This document shows, one piece after another, positions 47,490-55,738 of a stretch of 64,000 bases of DNA. This stretch comes from Saprospiraceae bacterium. Its GTDB lineage: Bacteria > Bacteroidota > Bacteroidia > Chitinophagales > Saprospiraceae. Position numbers and translations under genes: made by a program. Numbering within the stretch: the stretch's first letter is position 1; every line of letters begins with the position of its first letter. The notes below the pieces were generated by a model. The model saw only the letters and a list, made by a program, of their open reading frames with translations, had not been told where the DNA came from and ran no database searches. The DNA lies in assembly GCA_016714785.1 (NCBI GenBank), contig JADKCC010000062.1, forward strand, positions 1-64,000, written 5' to 3'.

Positions 47490-47595
47490 TGAGTATTTTA
47501 ACTCAATAAGACGTTATAAATTACAAGGTGATGTCAATGCCCCAGCACAACAATGCGGTAAATTCAAAATTGAAATACATAAACAATAAAATATA

Positions 47596-48054
47596 ATGAC
47601 AAGATTAGCCATTATTATAATTCTATTAGCTTCCATTTTTGCATGCCATACTACAAAGCCAAAATCAAGTAATAATTTGTCAGACAATAATTTGAAAGCT
47701 CCTAACAATTATGATTTATTGACTTGGGGCACATTAGATACTCTATCGGGTGATATACCTAATGACACATTAGGGCCATTTTTACGGAAAATCATCTATA
47801 GAGACTTAAGTGCAGTAAAAATACCAATTAATTTTTCTGGAACAGTTGTATTTAAAGTTTGTGTTGATAGAAGTGGTTTAGTTACTTATGCTGAGGTTTT
47901 GCAGGATGGAAGTACCATTAAAGACAAAAATACTTTAAAGACATATTTGAAAGCTGCTACAGGATATAAGTACACGGCAGACCCTACAGCACCCAAACAA
48001 CAATGTGGGAAACTTAAATTTACAATTGATAATTCGGTAAAAAGGAGTCGCTAA
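47596..48054 (+). CDS. Lipoprotein TonB-C-terminal-like module
   Basis: A 152-residue lipoprotein (IIIILLASIFACHTT) of the same tandem family. It shares LLTWGTLDT with the split gene upstream, and RKIIYRDLSAVK, VVFKVCVDRSGLVTYAEVLQ, KDKNTLKTYLKAATGYKY and APKQQCGKLKFTIDNS with the anchored member at 44216. Both cysteines are kept. It lies six bases after the original stop of the split gene, so the four genes were one operon before the insertion; expression now may depend on the IS or a new promoter. Confidence 0.75.
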   Translation: MTRLAIIIILLASIFACHTTKPKSSNNLSDNNLKAPNNYDLLTWGTLDTLSGDIPNDTLGPFLRKIIYRDLSAVKIPINFSGTVVFKVCVDRSGLVTYAEVLQDGSTIKDKNTLKTYLKAATGYKYTADPTAPKQQCGKLKFTIDNSVKRSR

Positions 48055-48115
48055 ACCTTATACCTTTTACTAACCAATCAGGTTTAAGAAAATTACTAGT
48101 CAGAATGAATCTAAC

Positions 48116-48769
48116 TTACACCACCAAACTTATCCTATGTACACCAGGTTGGTATGGTTTAGATATCAAATATTTTACGTGCTCATAGTGGCTTTGATTT
48201 TCTACAAAGTCTATAGTATTGAGATCAATGATCAGAATAGGGTAGGAGAGAATATTTCTGAAATATTCAAAATAGGAATTTTGTATTTGGGTTAAATATT
48301 CTGCTGTAATATGTTTTTCGTAATCTCTGCCACGTTTACTGATATGATGCATCAATATATCTACATTACGATGAAAATAAACCAATAATTCTGGTTTGGG
48401 TAAGGACTGATTGAGTACATTAAACATCTTTTGAAAAAGCCGGAACTTTTCATTGGGTAAGTTCTTACTAGCAAATAACAATGTCTTGATAAAAGTGTAA
48501 TCGGCCACTGTAAATTCGCGAAATAAATCTTGATTAAGAAGACTTCTCTCCATCTGTTCATGCCGTTCTGTCATAAAAAATAGCTCTACTGTAAAAGCAA
48601 AACGCTCAGGGTCCTTATAGAAAAGTGGCAGAAATGGATTGTCTGCAAATTCTTCTAGGATCAATCGGCAATTGTATTCGTCTTTCAGCATATTGCAAAA
48701 GGTCGTCTTGCCAGCACCGATATTGCCTTCTATGCAGATATAATTATATGGAAATAAATCAGAGATAAT
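48116..48769 (-). CDS. Deoxynucleoside kinase
   Basis: Phosphorylates deoxynucleosides in the salvage pathway. The P-loop YICIEGNIGAGKTTFCN lies upstream of the first ATG (48691), so the real start must be earlier. In frame, the only codons between the P-loop region and a stop at 48779-48781 are ATA, CTC, ATC, ATT and ATC: no ATG, GTG or TTG. The ATT at 48769 is taken as a provisional rare start. Other family blocks are LEEFADNPFLPLFY, PERFAFTVELFFMTERHEQ, VADYTFIKTLLFA and the ISKRGRDYEKHITAEYL lid. It follows folK by about 50 bases, a familiar pair in Bacteroidota. Confidence 0.82.
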   Translation of the reverse strand: MISDLFPYNYICIEGNIGAGKTTFCNMLKDEYNCRLILEEFADNPFLPLFYKDPERFAFTVELFFMTERHEQMERSLLNQDLFREFTVADYTFIKTLLFASKNLPNEKFRLFQKMFNVLNQSLPKPELLVYFHRNVDILMHHISKRGRDYEKHITAEYLTQIQNSYFEYFRNILSYPILIIDLNTIDFVENQSHYEHVKYLISKPYQPGVHRISLVV

Positions 48770-48826
48770 GATGAGTATTTAAAATGGCAAAAGTAGGTTA
48801 AATTTTTTTAAATTGTTGCAGTAGAT

Positions 48827-49312
48827 TTAATCTTCATAAAGAAAAACTTCACCTTCATCGGTACATTCATCATACAGCTCATCGATGCTTACTTTCCTTA
48901 TAGGATCTATAAAATCACCTGCAATCTCTATCATCGGTACCAAAACAAAATTCCGATTGTACAATTGTGGATGCGGTATGGTCAATTCTTCCGACTGTAA
49001 AATCATATCATCACAATACAATATATCAATATCAATATTTCTTGGGCCCCATTTTTCCGACTTTTGACCACCCAATTCTGTTTCTATGGATTTTGTTATT
49101 TTAATTACTTCACTTATTTCAAATGGAGTTTTAACTTGTAGCGCCAAATTGATAAAATTATCTTGTTCTTTTAGTCCCCATGGTTCTGTTTCATAGAAGG
49201 ACGAATGAATGATGATATTACCCAATTTCTTTTCAATGGCAGCTATGGCAAGATCAAGCATTTGTTTTTTATTGCCTTGATTGGATCCTAAATGAAGATA
49301 ATAAGTGTGCAT
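48827..49312 (-). CDS. folK: 2-amino-4-hydroxy-6-hydroxymethyldihydropteridine pyrophosphokinase
   Basis: An enzyme of about 161 residues in folate synthesis that transfers pyrophosphate from ATP to the pterin. YYLHLGSNQGNKKQML, SSFYETEPWG, KWGPRNIDIDILYCDD (the HPPK signature) and IPHPQLYNRNFVLVPMIEIA are all present. The ATG at 49312 starts the protein exactly where the family does; a longer frame from 49372 adds an unlikely leader. A minus-strand TAATTTTG box (49330-49337) supports this start, giving a leader of about 12 bases. Confidence 0.95.
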   Translation of the reverse strand: MHTYYLHLGSNQGNKKQMLDLAIAAIEKKLGNIIIHSSFYETEPWGLKEQDNFINLALQVKTPFEISEVIKITKSIETELGGQKSEKWGPRNIDIDILYCDDMILQSEELTIPHPQLYNRNFVLVPMIEIAGDFIDPIRKVSIDELYDECTDEGEVFLYED

Positions 49313-49707
49313 AATTAAGATTACTGTCACAAAATTATAAAAAAATGGCGTATTGAGATAGCTTAATCCCAATTATGTATTTTTAGTGGTCATTTTTATC
49401 TCAATATATTCAATATTATGAAATTGATGATGTAAACTTCAAGCGATTTTGATATGTACTCTGTATAAAGGTGAAAGTTAACTTAATGCTCTTGATTGCA
49501 TTTTGTGTATGTGGAAATAAAGGCATAATTAACTCAATTTCATTATTTTAGATATTGAATCTTAGATATTTACAAAAGTTGGATTTATCAAAAAAGCAAT
49601 ATTAATAAGATATTCAAAAGGTGCGGAGAAGTATGATAAAATAAAAATATGAAAAAAAATATTATATTATGTTTTTTATAATATGTTTTATGTTATGTTT
49701 GCAGCGT

Positions 49708-49905
49708 CTTGACAAAATTTGAAGTTTTTTATTTTGAGATCCTAGTGCAGAGTGCTGTAAACCAAAAACAACGAGACTAAAATATCCCCAAAGAGGTCAT
49801 CCCAATAACCGAAGATTGTCAGGTGGCTAGGATCGTTTTTTGACTCGTCTCAGTTTCATATAAACACATAAAATGTATATGAGTGAGGTTTACAGTACTC
49901 TTTTA
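49708..49905 (+). ncRNA. Candidate structured RNA (possibly 6S-like)
   Basis: A TATGTTTG -7 box at 49694-49701 precedes a segment with long-range pairing. GAGTGCTGTAAACC (49750-49763) can pair with GGTTTACAGTACTC (49887-49900), followed by TTTT. GATCCTAG (49738-49745) can pair with CTAGGATC (49827-49834). GAGAC/GTCTC (49773-49777 with 49847-49851) and CATATA/TATATG add local stems. The long outer stem with an open middle resembles 6S RNA; the crossing of the first two pairings implies a pseudoknot or a choice of two folds. Family is not identified. Confidence 0.5.
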
Positions 49906-49928
49906 GCTATCTCATTAAACGGGGAAAC

Positions 49929-49954
49929 AAAAAGGCGTAGCTAAAAGCCACGCC
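49929..49954 (-). terminator. Terminator of the 49993 gene
   Basis: Minus-strand GGCGTGGC-tttta-GCTACGCC followed by five T, 40 bases after the stop at 49993. Confidence 0.7.
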
Positions 49955-49992
49955 TATGAAAATCGTCTATTAAAAAATTTGTCTAAATGGTT

Positions 49993-50382
49993 TTACATCA
50001 TTTGAGTAAGAAATCTATAATACTCTGACTTCAAGGTTCCGTATATATTTCTTTGAGTATCCATTCTATCCCTCAATTCTGTATGGTCATCAAAATGGAC
50101 TCTGTTGATAGCTACTGGATGATCTTCTGCATCGTGTGCAATTTGGTTTTCATGTTTTTTAACATCTTTTTTTAGAATGTCAATAACTTCATCGTGGAGG
50201 ATAAATTGATTCTGAAAATGTTCAATTTTACTCCTAATTTCATTGGAAGTATATCTAACTACTACTTCTCCAAGTCTTTTGGTAAAAGATTTGATCTCTT
50301 CTTCCCAGAATCTCAATTCACTCATCCACTGCACATGCTCGAAATGTAAGTCTGATAAATACACTTTATCTTTAATCATCAT
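49993..50382 (-). CDS. Coiled-coil protein of unknown function
   Basis: A 129-residue, charged, largely helical protein without signal peptide. Features are LHFEHVQWMSELRFWEEEIK, a central helix IRSKIEHFQNQFILHDEVID, and histidine/aspartate-rich HENQIAHDAEDHP and VHFDDHTELRDRM. The histidines suggest possible metal binding, but no family is recognised. It has its own terminator and stands alone. Confidence 0.6.
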   Translation of the reverse strand: MMIKDKVYLSDLHFEHVQWMSELRFWEEEIKSFTKRLGEVVVRYTSNEIRSKIEHFQNQFILHDEVIDILKKDVKKHENQIAHDAEDHPVAINRVHFDDHTELRDRMDTQRNIYGTLKSEYYRFLTQMM

Positions 50383-50692
50383 GGTATTTTGATTTTATGA
50401 TTAGAAAAAAATTACTTATAATTGATACTACAAAACTAATGGGATCTAAAAGTTGGACTTATGATGAATGTACTTAATAAATGTGATATAAATCATGTTA
50501 ATGATTGCTATTGACAACATAGTAAGATTAATTATGTGTATTATGCGTGAAACTAAAAGCGATGGAATACACTAAATTCATTTATAAAATATGGGATATC
50601 TCATGTAGAAAAAAAAGTATTTTGAGCATGTATTTTTTTGCTTCGGCATCTTTGCTTATCTTCGCAGTCGAAACCAAGTTAACACAAATTTT
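50383..50692. other. Divergent intergenic region before the arginine deiminase
   Basis: No gene seen. A -7-like box TATCTTCG lies at about 50656, some 30 bases before the ATG at 50693. Confidence 0.45.
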
Positions 50693-51949
50693 ATGCTTAA
50701 TGTAAATTCTGAAATCGGAGCCCTTCGACAAGTAATCATACATAGACCCGATGAAGGTATAGCACGTATTTCGCCTAAAAAAGCTGAAGAGTTACTATTT
50801 GATGATATCGTTCACCTTCCTCAGATGCGAGAAGAGCATGATATCTTCAGGCGCGTGCTTCAGCACATTATTGGGAAAGAAAATGTATTGGATACTCAGC
50901 GGCTGATAGAAGAAGGCTTTGAAGCAAGTCCTGACATAAAGGAAGAACTGATAGAAAAAATAGTGGATTATGAGGAGTTACCGCCCTCAGACAAACAGTT
51001 TTTAATGTCGCTTGACGCAACGTCTTTGACCAAACTACTCATCACAGGATACCATCAGGATGAGGATCATATTTATTTTGACCCAATACCCAATTTTATC
51101 TTTACAAGAGATATAGCTGTTGTCATCAAGGACCATATCATTATCACCAAAGCAGCAAAATCAGCACGTTATAGAGAAAATCTTTTGACAAGGTTTATAT
51201 TTTATGCACATCCTTTTTTCAAAAAATTGGACAAACAAGGCAAAATCATCAATTTGAACCATCTGGATAAGTTTCCTCCATCCAAGAAAGGCGAAGTGGT
51301 CTCGCTAGAAGGTGGTGATGTGATGATGCTTAACGATGACTTTGTCCTAATAGGATGTTCAGAAAGAACAACAGAATACGCCATAAGATGTGTCAAAGAT
51401 GTGTTGTTTGCAAAAGGCTTGATATCTAATGTAGCACAAATAAATATACCAGCGGATAGAACGTGTATGCACATAGATACTTTGTTCACACTGATAGATC
51501 ACAATGATATAGTATGTTATAAACCGACTGTTTTTGATGGAGTCAGTTCAAACGTCAAGGTATTTCGTAAAAATGGTGCAGAGATAGTCTATGATTCTGT
51601 TAAAAATTTTTTTACACATGAGATCAATCCACGAGCCAATTTTATCTTTGCTGGTGAAGGTATCACACCGTACCAAGAACGTGAACAATGGACAGATGGA
51701 TGCAATTTGGTATCTTTAAAACCTGGTGTTGCATTAACTTATGACCGCAATCCAAAAACTGAACTTGCATTAAAAGCTAATGGTTACACCATCATTCATG
51801 CCAGAGAGTTACTGCAGAAAATAAGTGATGGTACAATAGATCCTTTGAAAATAGAAAAAACAATCATCACCCTTCCATCCAATGAACTCTCAAGAGCCCG
51901 AGGTGGCTCGCATTGTATGACATGTCCATTGGTTCGAGATAATATCTAA
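50693..51949 (+). CDS. arcA: Arginine deiminase
   Basis: A 418-residue enzyme of the guanidino-group-modifying superfamily: arginine plus water to citrulline and ammonia. NVNSEIGALRQVIIHRPDEG, FTRDIAVVIKDHIII, VVSLEGGDVMMLNDDFVLIG, MHIDTLFTLID (catalytic His and Asp region), EQWTDGCNLVSLKPGVALTY and the nucleophile cysteine in RARGGSHCMTCPLVRD are present. No arcB or arcC lies beside it, so the usual deiminase pathway is not clustered here. It is followed by a thioesterase gene after 23 bases, probably in one transcript. Confidence 0.88.
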   Translation: MLNVNSEIGALRQVIIHRPDEGIARISPKKAEELLFDDIVHLPQMREEHDIFRRVLQHIIGKENVLDTQRLIEEGFEASPDIKEELIEKIVDYEELPPSDKQFLMSLDATSLTKLLITGYHQDEDHIYFDPIPNFIFTRDIAVVIKDHIIITKAAKSARYRENLLTRFIFYAHPFFKKLDKQGKIINLNHLDKFPPSKKGEVVSLEGGDVMMLNDDFVLIGCSERTTEYAIRCVKDVLFAKGLISNVAQINIPADRTCMHIDTLFTLIDHNDIVCYKPTVFDGVSSNVKVFRKNGAEIVYDSVKNFFTHEINPRANFIFAGEGITPYQEREQWTDGCNLVSLKPGVALTYDRNPKTELALKANGYTIIHARELLQKISDGTIDPLKIEKTIITLPSNELSRARGGSHCMTCPLVRDNI

Positions 51950-51972
51950 TAGCTAGTATTAATTATTCGAAT

Positions 51973-52380
51973 ATGTATAGCTTTGATTACAAAAAGAGAG
52001 TACGATATGGCGAGACAGACATGATGGGTTATCTCTATTATGGTAATTATGCTCAGCTTTATGAGATAGGAAGGGTTGAGACCATGCGTAGTTTAGGTTT
52101 GAGTTACAAAGATTTGGAAGTCCAACATGGGATTATGATGCCTGTAGTACATGTGGAAGCAAGATATCTTTTACCCGCAAAGTACGACGAGGAGCTCACT
52201 ATCCGAACTATTTTGAACGAATTGCCATCCAAGATGATCACGTTTGATAATGAAATATTTAATGATCAAAAACAAGTCATTCATAAAGCAGTAGTTAAAC
52301 TTTTTTTTATTGAGATGGCTACGGGTAAAAAAGTGTCATGCCCTGCTTATATGATGGAAAAGATAAAACCTTTATTTTGA
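51973..52380 (+). CDS. Acyl-CoA thioesterase, hot-dog fold (4HBT)
   Basis: A 135-residue protein of the YbgC/4-hydroxybenzoyl-CoA thioesterase type. RVRYGETDMMGYLYYGNYAQLYEIGRVE holds the catalytic Asp and the substrate loop; VVHVEARYLLPAKYDEELTIRT is the second conserved block. Cytoplasmic. It overlaps or abuts the BrkB gene downstream. Confidence 0.88.
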   Translation: MYSFDYKKRVRYGETDMMGYLYYGNYAQLYEIGRVETMRSLGLSYKDLEVQHGIMMPVVHVEARYLLPAKYDEELTIRTILNELPSKMITFDNEIFNDQKQVIHKAVVKLFFIEMATGKKVSCPAYMMEKIKPLF

Positions 52381-53345
52381 AATGGAACAATGATAAGATT
52401 AGACAAAGTTTCTTTCGGCTTCCGCTGGTTAGAAAAGTTTTGGCATGGTCCAAAGTCTATAGTCCACCAGGTTTTTCAGGAGTGACCATTTATGAAGTTA
52501 TTACCTTTGTTATCAAAGAAACACAGAAAGACAATCTTACAACTAGAGCAAATTCTATCTCATTTTCTTTGTTTTTATCTATTTTTCCAGCTATTATTTT
52601 TCTATTTACGCTACTACCGCTATTTCCTGTGGTGCAAGATTATACTGCTATGCTTAGTGACCAGCTAGTAGGTGTGATACCAAAAAGCGCCCATGAATAT
52701 ATTTTTTCTATCATTTATGACATTACAGCTATCAAAAGAGATGGCTTATTGTCATTGGGAGCGGTATTGGCACTTTTTTTCTCATCCAATGGTATGATGA
52801 CACTCATGTCAGGATTTGACAAGGCGTACAATGATACATTTAAACCCCGAGAATGGTGGCGAACAAGATTGGTGGCCATAGCATTAACAGTTGTACTTTC
52901 ATTGTTGTTAATCATTTCGTTGATTATGATGGTGGTAGAAGGCAAGGTGATGAATTATGTTGCCAATGTTTATCATGTCTCCGAAGTTATTTTAACTTTA
53001 GTTAGCATCTTCAATTGGTTGTTTGCTGTTTTTATGGTATATACAGGAATAAGTCTTATTTATACATTTGGACCATCCATGCATAGGCGTATTCCGTTTA
53101 TTAATATTGGCTCTATAATGGCTACGATGTTGTCACTTTTGACATCCTTAGGTTTTAGTTATTTTATAAATAATTTTGGCCGTTATAATGAAATCTATGG
53201 TTCCATTGGAGCTTTGATTGTAATGATGGTTTGGATTCAATTCAACTCTTTTATTATGTTGGTGGGTTTTGAATTGAATGCCAGTCTCGCAGTGCATAAA
53301 ACACAACGATATTTAAAGAAAAATAAGATCATGGAGCAGCTTTGA
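52338..53345 (+). CDS. YihY/BrkB-family inner membrane protein
   Basis: A 335-residue membrane protein with about six helices: SISFSLFLSIFPAIIFLFTLLPLF, LLSLGAVLALFFSSNGMMTLM, LVAIALTVVLSLLLIISLIMMV, WLFAVFMVYTGISLIYTFGP, IGSIMATMLSLLTSLGFSYF and VMMVWIQFNSFIMLVGFELNA. The motif FGRYNEIYGSIGALI is family-typical. The frame opens at ATG 52338, 43 bases inside the thioesterase gene; a TTG at 52377 overlapping the thioesterase stop is an equally good start. Once thought to be ribonuclease BN; the real function is uncertain. Confidence 0.85.
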   Translation: MPCLYDGKDKTFILKWNNDKIRQSFFRLPLVRKVLAWSKVYSPPGFSGVTIYEVITFVIKETQKDNLTTRANSISFSLFLSIFPAIIFLFTLLPLFPVVQDYTAMLSDQLVGVIPKSAHEYIFSIIYDITAIKRDGLLSLGAVLALFFSSNGMMTLMSGFDKAYNDTFKPREWWRTRLVAIALTVVLSLLLIISLIMMVVEGKVMNYVANVYHVSEVILTLVSIFNWLFAVFMVYTGISLIYTFGPSMHRRIPFINIGSIMATMLSLLTSLGFSYFINNFGRYNEIYGSIGALIVMMVWIQFNSFIMLVGFELNASLAVHKTQRYLKKNKIMEQL

Positions 53346-53410
53346 TTTATGGTGAAATGAAAACCAAAATTTTAGAAATAAATTTACTTTAACAATAGAA
53401 ATATCAAATC

Positions 53411-54433
53411 TCACTGACCAAAATGTCTATTGCTTAGAAAGGCATCATCGGTCAATGTGTGTAGGAAAGCTACCAAGGCACTTTTTTCTTCTTGACTTAG
53501 GTTAAGTTTTTTAATATGCGCACTTTTACTTGAATGGTTTTTTCCACCTTGATTGTAGTGTTCTACTACCTCTGTTAATGTCAGCATAGAGCCATCGTGC
53601 ATGTATGGAGCAGTGACACCTACCAGCCTCAACGAAGGTACTTTGAATCGGGCCAAATCTTCTACCTTATTTGTCAAACGCATTCTACCTACATCGCTGT
53701 AAGTGTCATAAAGTCCATTGTTTTCGAAAGCATAATTGGTAAAATTAAAACCACTATGGCACATACTACATTGGGTGCGTTCACTATAAAAGAGTGCCAT
53801 ACCCTGACTTTCTAAAGCAGTAAATGTGCTTTTTCCATTAATAAATTGGTCATATTTGCTGTCTCCAGATATTAAACTGCGCTCAAAAGTACTGATTGCT
53901 CTTGTAATGCTGTAAGCATCCAATGATCTGCCATAAGCTTCTTTGGCCATACTTTGATACAAGCTATCCTTACCAAGTCTATTTACCAACTTGACCATAT
54001 TGAAGTCAAACTCATTATGCTCAGCAATGGGAATCAAAATTTGCATCTCTAAAGTAGGTACGCCTCCTTCTCGTGTATAATAGGGATGATAGGCTACATT
54101 GGCCAGAGAAGGTGCATTTCTCGTGGCAGGTCTAGACAAAACTCCAGGTGTCAGTGCCAATTTATCAGCAAATCCGTATTCTTGGTGGTGACAGCTAGCG
54201 CAACTTATACTACTGTCTATAGAAAGCCGTGAATCATAAAATAATTTTTTGCCCAGATTCCATCTTTCTAGAGTGAATGTATTGCCATCAGGGTATGTGA
54301 TATTGGGAAATCCAGATGGTATGAGTATGTTTTTAAATGCTTCTTGGTTGGGCAGAGATTGGTCATCACTTTGACAACTTAGTAACAAAATGAATATAAG
54401 GAGCATTACAATATTTAAAAATTTACCACTCAT
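53411..54433 (-). CDS. Di-heme cytochrome c peroxidase/MbnH-like lipoprotein
   Basis: A 340-residue protein with a lipoprotein signal (LIFILLLSCQSD). Two c-type heme sites are visible, SCASCHHQEYGFAD and QCSMCHSGFNFTN, with the family ends PSLRLVGVTAPYMHDGSML and EVVEHYNQGGKN. Di-heme enzymes of this group include MbnH, which oxidises a tryptophan of its partner MbnP to kynurenine. The start codon overlaps the stop of the MbnP-like gene by four bases (ATGA), implying translational coupling and a shared function. Confidence 0.88.
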   Translation of the reverse strand: MSGKFLNIVMLLIFILLLSCQSDDQSLPNQEAFKNILIPSGFPNITYPDGNTFTLERWNLGKKLFYDSRLSIDSSISCASCHHQEYGFADKLALTPGVLSRPATRNAPSLANVAYHPYYTREGGVPTLEMQILIPIAEHNEFDFNMVKLVNRLGKDSLYQSMAKEAYGRSLDAYSITRAISTFERSLISGDSKYDQFINGKSTFTALESQGMALFYSERTQCSMCHSGFNFTNYAFENNGLYDTYSDVGRMRLTNKVEDLARFKVPSLRLVGVTAPYMHDGSMLTLTEVVEHYNQGGKNHSSKSAHIKKLNLSQEEKSALVAFLHTLTDDAFLSNRHFGQ

Positions 54434-55392
54434 AAACGAACGATACTGCTCCGACCTATTATTTTTTTATTTTGAATTAATTCAACAAAATAGGTACCTT
54501 TATCTTGCAGTGTTACAATGTTGCTCACCGTAAGATTTTCAAGTTGCTTTACTTTGCGGCCCATTATGTCTCTGATGACCAATGTCGATTGATAGGTTTG
54601 GTCTTCAAGCAATGTGATGATGACCTCATCCTGATGACTAGGGTTGGGGAAAATTGCTATAGATGACAAGCTAATATTTTTTATATTAGAAGCCGTCTTA
54701 GTTTCGGTAAATATTTGGTTTTTAAAGTTGTTCATTAAGGCCTTTACATCTTTATTGGCACCATGATAGATCACAGTTTTGGTCAAATCCATATCATTCA
54801 TTGCATTGGCATAGTTGGCATCCAATGCTACAGTCAATTGGTCATTTATTATTTGACCTTTACAAGGAATAGCTACATGAGTCAGTAAATTATCTCCAAA
54901 AGCATGCAATTGGTATTCATACAGTAGGTCAGGTCCATTATTTCCTTCTATCACAACAAATTTGTACCCGGCTGCCCAGCCCCAATGCATATCAGGATCT
55001 TTTGGCGCCAATGGATGATCAGATGGATATTGTGTAGGGTCGGCATGATTGGTAATGGAGTCAATTCCAATATTGAAGGTGATAGAATCCAATTGATTAA
55101 TGTCATATTTTCCAAGCAGATGATTCACAGTTTCATTTTTGTTAACCAAGATGTAGTAGTTTTTGATTGATGATATCGTACCATTATCATGGTGCAATTT
55201 TATATTGGATAAATAGTAATCTATCCTACTTATCTTATAATTTTGATCGCGATTATTTTTAGTCATTTTTCCAAATGCAAAGGACTCTTCATTCAGCAAA
55301 TGATTGATCTTGAGATACACATCTTTTTGTCCGTGGAGGCTTGGATTAATGAAATTTGAGATTAAAATAATAAGAAAAACAAACTTTTTCAT
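54430..55392 (-). CDS. MbnP-like secreted protein with T9SS type A sorting domain
   Basis: A 320-residue protein with a signal peptide (LIILISNFINPSLHGQ). The MbnP-like core covers about residues 22-220: KISRIDYYLSNIKLH, SIKNYYILVNKNETVN, ITFNIGIDSITNHADPTQYP and DPDMHWGWAAGYKFVVIEGN, the last holding conserved tryptophans in the region modified by MbnH in known pairs. The C-terminus SSIAIFPNPSHQDEVIITLL to YFVELIQNKKIIGRSSIVRL is a T9SS type A sorting domain. MbnP proteins bind copper; a copper role is an inference here. It is the first gene of a two-gene operon. Confidence 0.85.
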   Translation of the reverse strand: MKKFVFLIILISNFINPSLHGQKDVYLKINHLLNEESFAFGKMTKNNRDQNYKISRIDYYLSNIKLHHDNGTISSIKNYYILVNKNETVNHLLGKYDINQLDSITFNIGIDSITNHADPTQYPSDHPLAPKDPDMHWGWAAGYKFVVIEGNNGPDLLYEYQLHAFGDNLLTHVAIPCKGQIINDQLTVALDANYANAMNDMDLTKTVIYHGANKDVKALMNNFKNQIFTETKTASNIKNISLSSIAIFPNPSHQDEVIITLLEDQTYQSTLVIRDIMGRKVKQLENLTVSNIVTLQDKGTYFVELIQNKKIIGRSSIVRL

Positions 55393-55509
55393 GATTTAAC
55401 TAATTTTAGATGAAGATAGAATCTTGTAATTATGAATGGATAAATACACCCATTTAAAACGTTGTTTGATTTTGAGAGCGTATAAACACTTTCTAAAGCA
55501 TAAATTTTA

Positions 55510-55528
55510 ATACTAATTTAATTAGTAT
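55510..55528. promoter_or_regulatory. Palindromic operator candidate of the MbnP/MbnH operon
   Basis: A perfect 19-base palindrome with nine-base arms (ATACTAATT, centre T, AATTAGTAT). It lies 6-24 bases downstream of the predicted transcription start of the minus-strand operon, the place of a repressor site. The regulator is not in view. Confidence 0.55.
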
Positions 55529-55539
55529 CGTATAAAAGA

Positions 55540-55568
55540 CAAAAGTAATGTATTTTTTTAGTTACAAA
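55540..55568 (-). promoter_or_regulatory. Promoter of the MbnP/MbnH operon
   Basis: On the minus strand TTTG (55565-55568), 17 bases, then TACTTTTG (55540-55547). Both boxes and the spacing fit the Bacteroidota vegetative promoter. The predicted start is near 55534, about 140 bases before the ATG. Confidence 0.65.
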
Positions 55569-55725
55569 GTATAGTATCCAGTATTAACTTACTACTAAGT
55601 AATTTTTTTAGAGAATTAGCTTAAAATGGTAACGCCAAACAGATGTAACATTAAACAAACGTCTAGGTTGAAAAAAATATAAACCAAAATTACGCACTAT
55701 AATTTTTATTTTAAAAAAATCCTTC

Positions 55726-55733
55726 TACCTTTG
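55726..55733 (+). promoter_or_regulatory. -7 promoter box of the SRP RNA gene
   Basis: TACCTTTG followed six bases later by the first paired base of the RNA (55739). This gives a local measure of the box-to-start distance. Confidence 0.7.
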
Positions 55734-55738
55734 CGGCG

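Larger units (their letters stand above)
45613..47589 (+). pseudogene. Lipoprotein TonB-C-terminal-like module, split by an insertion sequence
   Basis: The 5' part (from 45613) encodes a lipoprotein signal (FLFLIIYACHS), SLTWGIKDT, RAIVHRDLS and VEVCFNQEGNVTYATLI, and reads into the IS at 45948. The 3' part (47490-47589) reads EYFNSIRRYKLQGDVNAPAQ then QCGKFKIEIHKQ and stops. Joining 45613-45947 to 47490-47589, counting the TTAA target once, gives 435 bases, exactly 144 codons plus stop. The joined helix KNYKVINEYFNSIRRYKL aligns position by position with KDKNVLRKFMKASRAYKF of the previous gene. The gene is now inactive. Confidence 0.85.
49373..49992. other. Gene-free region with a candidate structured RNA
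   Basis: No protein-coding signal. About 49373-49690 is AT-rich. The candidate RNA occupies 49708-49905, and a terminator for the gene to the right is at 49929-49954. Confidence 0.55.
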
